Shown one piece after another: positions 61,644 to 64,000 of a DNA stretch of 64,000 nt (position 1 is its first letter; each line of letters begins with the position of its first letter). Position numbers and translations under genes: made by a program. Source of the DNA: JAYVSZ01 sp043774925 (GTDB lineage: Bacteria; Pseudomonadota; Gammaproteobacteria; Burkholderiales; Methylophilaceae); contig JAYVSZ010000048.1 in the NCBI GenBank assembly GCA_043774925.1, positions 34,932-98,931 of the forward strand. Direction: 5' to 3'. The notes below the pieces were generated by a model. It was not told the origin of the DNA. It searched no databases and saw only the letters and a program-made list of their open reading frames with translations.

Positions 61644-61785
61644 TTACAGATAAAGTACGGCGGGGAACACGGTCAACGCAAGCGCAAACACTAGCCACTC
61701 ACAGTTCCAGCGCTCTAAGTGACCCGTGAAATGCAGGGTTAACACCACAATTGCTACCAAATAATAAAGTGCGATAAGTACCATA
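61644..61785 (-). pseudogene. Small two-helix membrane protein interrupted by one extra base
   Basis: The ATG at 61785, with AGG site, opens MVLIALYYLVAIVVL. If one base is skipped at TTAAAC (near 61742-61744), the frame continues TLHFTGHLERWNCEWLVF...LYL and stops at 61644: a coherent 46-residue two-helix protein, ending just before a strong terminator. Without the skip it stops after 28 residues. It may be a frameshifted gene, an assembly error, or a +1 frameshift; the 142-base span equals 47 codons plus one. Confidence 0.5.
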
Positions 61786-61930
61786 AAAGACCTATGAAGA
61801 ATTCGTATAATTATATTAGTGTATTTATAACATTTTTTATAAAAAATATCTATTTTTTCACACTCGCCTTTGGTCAGCCATTGCGACTTTTGATTGCTAT
61901 TTCACTTATTTTCGCGTACATTTCATGCAT
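61786..61930. other. AT-rich spacer before the TPP riboswitch
   Basis: About 145 AT-rich bases, presumably with the thiC promoter. I see no repeat or RNA motif other than the riboswitch that follows. Confidence 0.4.
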
Positions 61931-62022
61931 TGCTAGGGGTCTGTTTTACTAGGTTTTAACTAGTTTTACAGTGAGAATCACCCTTTGAACCTGATGCGGG
62001 TAATACCGCCGTAGGGAAGCAC
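61931..62022 (+). ncRNA. TPP riboswitch (THI element) of thiC
   Basis: The conserved sequence GTGAGA...ACCCTTTGAACCTGAT, then GGGTAATACCGCCGTAGGGAAGC, is the THI element. P1 is formed by TGCT (61931) and AGCA (62019-62022). It lies 54 bases upstream of the thiC start, so binding of thiamine pyrophosphate likely blocks thiC expression at transcription or translation. Confidence 0.95.
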
Positions 62023-62075
62023 GCTGGTTTCAACGCGCTTTCCTATATTTGAATGTTAATGAATGGAAACGCCCC

Positions 62076-63995
62076 ATGAACGCTACCGATAAAAATCTTC
62101 ATAAAAATCTTGCCCAGTTTGATGGCGAAACTGCCCAAATTGACCCAAATACTATTAAGCCATTTGCTAAATCGCGCAAAATTTACGTGCAAGGCAGCAG
62201 GGCAGATATTCAAGTGCCTTTCCGCGAAATTAGCTTAAGCGATACGCCCTCTATGTTTGGCGCAGATACCAACGCGCCAGTGGTTGTTTACGACACCAGC
62301 GGCGCTTATACCGATTTAGATGTAAAAATTGATATTCGTAGCGGCTTAAACACCGTGCGCTCTGGCTGGATTGCTGAACGTAACGATACTGAACAACTCG
62401 ATGGCCCAACATCTGAATTCGGTCGGCAACGCTTGGTTGATCCCGAATTACGCGCGATGCGTTTTAACCTCACACGCAAACCAATCCGCGCAAAAGTGGG
62501 CAAAAACGTGAGCCAAATGCATTACGCGCGCCAAGGCATGATTACGCCAGAGATGGAATACATTGCGATTCGCGAGAATCAACGCCGTGAGAACATGAGC
62601 GAGCTATTGCAAACGCAGCATAAAGGCCAAGATTTTGGCGCGAATATTCCTAAAACGATCACGCCAGAATTTGTGCGTAGCGAAGTTGCGCTTGGCCGCG
62701 CGATTATCCCCGCCAATATTAACCACCCAGAAGTTGAGCCGATGATTATTGGCCGTAATTTTTTGGTAAAAATTAACGCCAATATTGGTAACTCGGCATT
62801 AGGTTCTAGCATTACCGAAGAAGTTGAAAAAATGGTGTGGGCGACACGTTGGGGTGCAGATAACGTGATGGATTTATCTACAGGTAAAAATATTCACGAA
62901 ACGCGCGAATGGATTATTCGTAACAGTCCTGTGCCAATTGGCACGGTGCCAATCTACCAAGCACTAGAAAAAGTAAATGGTAAAGCTGAAGATTTAACGT
63001 GGGAAATTTTTCGCGACACCTTAATTGAACAAGCTGAACAAGGTGTGGATTACTTTACGATTCATGCCGGTGTTCGCTTGGCTTATATTCCAATGACTGC
63101 AAAACGTATGACCGGTATCGTGTCACGCGGTGGTTCTATTATGGCTAAATGGTGTTTAGCGCACCATAAAGAATCATTCCTGTACGAACATTTTGAAGAC
63201 ATCTGCGAAATCATGAAAGCCTATGATGTGAGCTTCTCACTAGGAGATGGTTTACGTCCAGGCTCAATTTATGATGCTAACGATGAAGCGCAATTTGCCG
63301 AACTCATAACGCTAGGTGAGCTTACACAAATCGCTTGGAAACATGATGTACAGACTATGATTGAAGGCCCTGGCCATGTGCCTATGCATTTAATTAAAGA
63401 AAATATGGAATTACAGCTTGAGCATTGTGGCGAAGCCCCATTTTATACGCTAGGCCCATTAACCACGGATATTGCACCGGGTTATGACCACATTACTTCA
63501 GGCATTGGCGCTGCCATGATTGGTTGGTACGGCTGTGCCATGCTTTGCTATGTAACACCCAAAGAGCACCTAGGCTTACCAGATAAAGAAGACGTACGAG
63601 TGGGCGTGATTACTTATAAAATCGCAGCACACGCAGCTGATTTGGCAAAAGGCCATCCAGGTGCACAAATTCGTGATAACGCATTATCAAAAGCACGTTT
63701 CGAATTCCGCTGGGAAGACCAATTCAATCTAGGTTTGGACCCAGAAAAAGCCAAAGAATTTCATGACGAAACATTGCCGCAAGATGGTGCAAAACAAGCG
63801 CATTTCTGTTCTATGTGCGGCCCACATTTCTGTTCTATGAAAATCACTCAAGATGTACGTGATTATGCAGCCAATTTAGGCGTGAGCGAGCAGGAGGCCC
63901 TTAATAAAGGCATGCAAGAAAAAGCCATAGAGTTTGTAAAAAAGGGCTGTGAGTTTTATCAAAAAATTTTGTTTAAACTTTTAATGCCCGTATAA
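62076..63995 (+). CDS. thiC: Phosphomethylpyrimidine synthase ThiC
   Basis: 639 residues from ATG 62076 (an in-frame TTG at 62049 would add nine). It is a radical SAM enzyme converting AIR to HMP phosphate for thiamine. It has RSGWIAERNDTEQLDGPTSEFGR, MTPEMEYIAIREN, SRGGSIMAKWC, GDGLRPGSIYDANDEAQFAEL, and the C-terminal [4Fe-4S] cluster CSMCGPHFCSMK. An eight-codon frame at 62053-62079 overlaps its start as ATGA. The gene is complete and ends five bases before the window edge. Confidence 0.97.
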   Translation: MNATDKNLHKNLAQFDGETAQIDPNTIKPFAKSRKIYVQGSRADIQVPFREISLSDTPSMFGADTNAPVVVYDTSGAYTDLDVKIDIRSGLNTVRSGWIAERNDTEQLDGPTSEFGRQRLVDPELRAMRFNLTRKPIRAKVGKNVSQMHYARQGMITPEMEYIAIRENQRRENMSELLQTQHKGQDFGANIPKTITPEFVRSEVALGRAIIPANINHPEVEPMIIGRNFLVKINANIGNSALGSSITEEVEKMVWATRWGADNVMDLSTGKNIHETREWIIRNSPVPIGTVPIYQALEKVNGKAEDLTWEIFRDTLIEQAEQGVDYFTIHAGVRLAYIPMTAKRMTGIVSRGGSIMAKWCLAHHKESFLYEHFEDICEIMKAYDVSFSLGDGLRPGSIYDANDEAQFAELITLGELTQIAWKHDVQTMIEGPGHVPMHLIKENMELQLEHCGEAPFYTLGPLTTDIAPGYDHITSGIGAAMIGWYGCAMLCYVTPKEHLGLPDKEDVRVGVITYKIAAHAADLAKGHPGAQIRDNALSKARFEFRWEDQFNLGLDPEKAKEFHDETLPQDGAKQAHFCSMCGPHFCSMKITQDVRDYAANLGVSEQEALNKGMQEKAIEFVKKGCEFYQKILFKLLMPV

Positions 63996-64000
63996 AGCCA

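Noticed and set aside
62053..62079. Eight-codon frame just upstream of thiC as a leader peptide
   Set aside because: It is too short to support, has no regulatory codons, and the riboswitch already explains control.
1..64000. CRISPR array, tRNA, rRNA, prophage or IS transposase
   Set aside because: No direct-repeat/spacer pattern, cloverleaf sequence, rRNA or transposase motif was recognised on either strand.

Overview
The window looks like chromosomal DNA of a Gram-negative betaproteobacterium of moderate GC content. The minor-pilin cluster order, pcm-tolC-waaA neighbourhood, split B12-dependent ribonucleotide reductase and AmtB/GlnK arrangement all fit. A methylotroph of the Methylophilaceae (Methylotenera-like) is my best guess. 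The family-level call rests on overall impression (6-phosphogluconate dehydrogenase, PurU, B12-dependent enzymes) and not on a marker gene. No rRNA, tRNA, CRISPR array, prophage or IS transposase was seen.

Layout. 1-5.7 kb (minus strand): type IV minor pilin operon pilE-fimT-pilV-pilW-pilX-pilY1, with pilY1 cut by the window edge. 5.9-12.0 kb (mostly plus): lptM-lysA, two tiny acidic exported proteins, purU (minus), then ispH-nudB-nadA-HIT. 12.1-20.4 kb (minus): ferredoxin, tonB-like, mpl, metH, comM, ubiK. 20.4-22.4 kb: sigma54-type promoter, glnK, amtB. 22.5-27.1 kb: ArsR regulator, acyltransferase/acyl-ACP synthetase, alpha/beta hydrolase and LplT-like transporter, which look like a lysophospholipid-repair operon. 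27.2-30.5 kb: a one-protein restriction-modification enzyme carrying repeat sequences inside its frame. 30.5-33.1 kb (minus): thiS-thiG-apaG-mltA. 33.4-38.2 kb: a small CDCC-tailed peptide gene, gnd, a dienelactone-hydrolase-like gene, and tandem trypsin-like/TPR proteins. 38.4-43.9 kb: tsaC/sua5 and an alkylation-repair cluster (alkB-ada, divergent alkA), MFS transporter, DUF1993. 43.9-49.3 kb: small-gene region with HU, Bfd-like protein, VapBC and ImmA/IrrE, rich in repeats. 49.3-52.3 kb: nrdJa/nrdJb with an NrdR-like box. 52.7-61.5 kb: waaA, isochorismatase-like, tolC, pcm, RND pump and its TetR regulator with a large palindromic operator. 62-64 kb: TPP riboswitch and thiC.

Functional themes. 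Thiamine synthesis is split between thiSG and riboswitch-controlled thiC. MetH and NrdJ both require cobalamin. TetR, adaptor, RND permease and TolC form a complete efflux set. AlkB, Ada and AlkA form a complete adaptive response to DNA alkylation.

The most unusual signals are repeats. A dispersed element of about 35-45 bp has an invariant 12-base core, CATGGATATTGG, present eight times in 64 kb in both orientations. It lies in intergenic gaps, inside conserved genes, and in one case supplies part of a lipoprotein signal peptide. A second family begins and ends with GTCATTC-type inverted repeats. It sits between genes and, in frame, inside the restriction enzyme, flanking an AT-richer segment that may be its DNA-recognition region. 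Small-protein candidates include an exported protein with no basic residues, a peptide ending CDCC, and a 46-residue membrane protein interrupted by one extra base.
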